33,144 nucleotides of DNA. It comes from Acidobacteriota bacterium (GTDB taxonomy: Bacteria > Acidobacteriota > Thermoanaerobaculia > Gp7-AA8). This document shows, piece by piece, positions 32,586 through 33,144 of this stretch (the stretch's first letter is position 1; every line of letters starts with the position of its first letter). Both the position numbers and the translations under genes were made by a program. Below the pieces are notes generated by a model. That model was not told the DNA's origin. It was given only the letters and a program-made list of their open reading frames with translations, and made no database searches. The DNA lies in NCBI GenBank assembly GCA_016184115.1, contig JACPDH010000006.1, positions 1 through 33,144 on the forward strand, given 5' to 3'.

Positions 32586-33144
32586 TTGAAGAACGGAATC
32601 TTCGTCACGGGGACCGACACGGGCATCGGCAAGACTGCCGTCGCTGCGGCGCTCGTGCTTCGCCTCCGCGCCGTCGGTCCGGTTGGATATTGGAAGCCGG
32701 TCGCGACGGGTTGGCCCGAGGATGACGACACGGCGACGGTGCGTTCGCTCGCGCGATGCTGTGACGAAGAGATTCACGACCGAGGCGTCAGACTCGCAAC
32801 GCCAAGGGCACCGTGGCACGCCGCGAGTGATGCCGGCACTCTCGTCGATGTCGCGACCATCCTCGAGCACGAACCTGTCGATCGATCGCGGTTCTTCGTG
32901 GTCGAGGGTGCGGGCGGGTTGCTCGTACCGCTGAACGAGCGCGAGACGATTGCGGACCTCATCATCGCCCTCGCATTGCCCGCGATCGTCGTCGCCCGCA
33001 GCGGGCTCGGAACGATCAACCACACGCTGCTCACGATCGAAGCGATGCGACGCCGGAACATCGCGATTGACGGCGTCGTCATGGACGGAGACGCGGACCT
33101 CGCGAATCGCCACGCGATCGAGTCTCTTTCCGGTGTGCGCGTCC
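32586..33144 (+). CDS. bioD: Dethiobiotin synthetase (3' end outside window)
   Basis: An ATP-dependent enzyme closing the ureido ring of dethiobiotin, the step between BioA and BioB. The frame starts at TTG 32586, the only plausible start after an in-frame TAG at 32574. Visible motifs are the P-loop VTGTDTGIGKTAVAAA (5-20 or so), YWKPVATGW, VVEGAGGLLVPLNE and GLGTINHTLLTIEAM, all typical of BioD. The first 186 codons are present and the gene continues past the window. An 81-base gap separates it from bioF, still compatible with one operon. bioA is probably downstream. Confidence 0.93.
   Translation, partial: MKNGIFVTGTDTGIGKTAVAAALVLRLRAVGPVGYWKPVATGWPEDDDTATVRSLARCCDEEIHDRGVRLATPRAPWHAASDAGTLVDVATILEHEPVDRSRFFVVEGAGGLLVPLNERETIADLIIALALPAIVVARSGLGTINHTLLTIEAMRRRNIAIDGVVMDGDADLANRHAIESLSGVRV

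Overview
The window is a GC-rich bacterial chromosome segment. The biotin genes, LytS/LytTR signalling pair, BACON-domain propeller protein with C-terminal ELR-type repeats, DUF4386 proteins and heavy load of repeats suggest an Acidobacteriota-like soil or environmental bacterium. That placement is an inference from protein style; no rRNA or tRNA is present to confirm it.

Left part (1-7950): a defence and toxin-antitoxin island. It opens with the 3' portion of a type I restriction HsdR subunit that carries an unusual C-terminal LexA/S24 peptidase-like domain with Ser and Lys in place. Next come two degenerate RhuM copies inside a duplicated ~460 bp block (2931-3391 and 7354-7815), a complete type IV AbiEi/AbiEii pair with a nested palindromic operator over its start codon and a second direct repeat on both sides, and a large unknown protein translationally coupled to a broken PIN toxin.

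Middle part (8100-20200): an ArsR/SRPBCC pair with a perfect 24-bp palindrome over the start codon; a secreted, internally duplicated BACON/propeller protein flanked by 25-bp direct repeats; and a Y1/HUH REP-associated tyrosine transposase (RAYT) at 13315-14298. The transposase gene is bracketed by inverted copies of a 29-bp repeat beginning GGGGTCAGGTCGGAAAAATG. Two ~456 bp non-autonomous elements (15334-15789 and 19664-20120) have perfect 29-bp inverted ends of the same sequence, and their left subterminal DNA matches the transposase 3' flank. One supplies a new C-terminal tail to a VapC toxin. The other abuts the truncated end of an adenylate cyclase pseudogene. A ChaN/Tiki-like exported protein and a beta-helix protein lie between them.

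Right part (20300-33144): an exported NTF2-amidohydrolase fusion; a PQQ-propeller gene interrupted by an in-frame TGA and carrying a ~168 bp palindrome in its N-terminal coding region; a small unknown protein; a DUF4386 membrane protein; a DUF4920-like lipoprotein gene between two giant inverted repeats; a LytTR regulator with its LytS-type kinase; a DUF4386-TPR fusion; and bioB-bioF-bioD, the last cut by the window end.

The strongest unusual themes are (1) a RAYT with at least two derived terminal-inverted-repeat elements that have remodelled neighbouring genes, (2) a set of 150-400 bp imperfect palindromes, two of which encode related peptides on both strands, and (3) several promoters or operators placed so that transcription would start at or next to the start codon (possible leaderless mRNAs).
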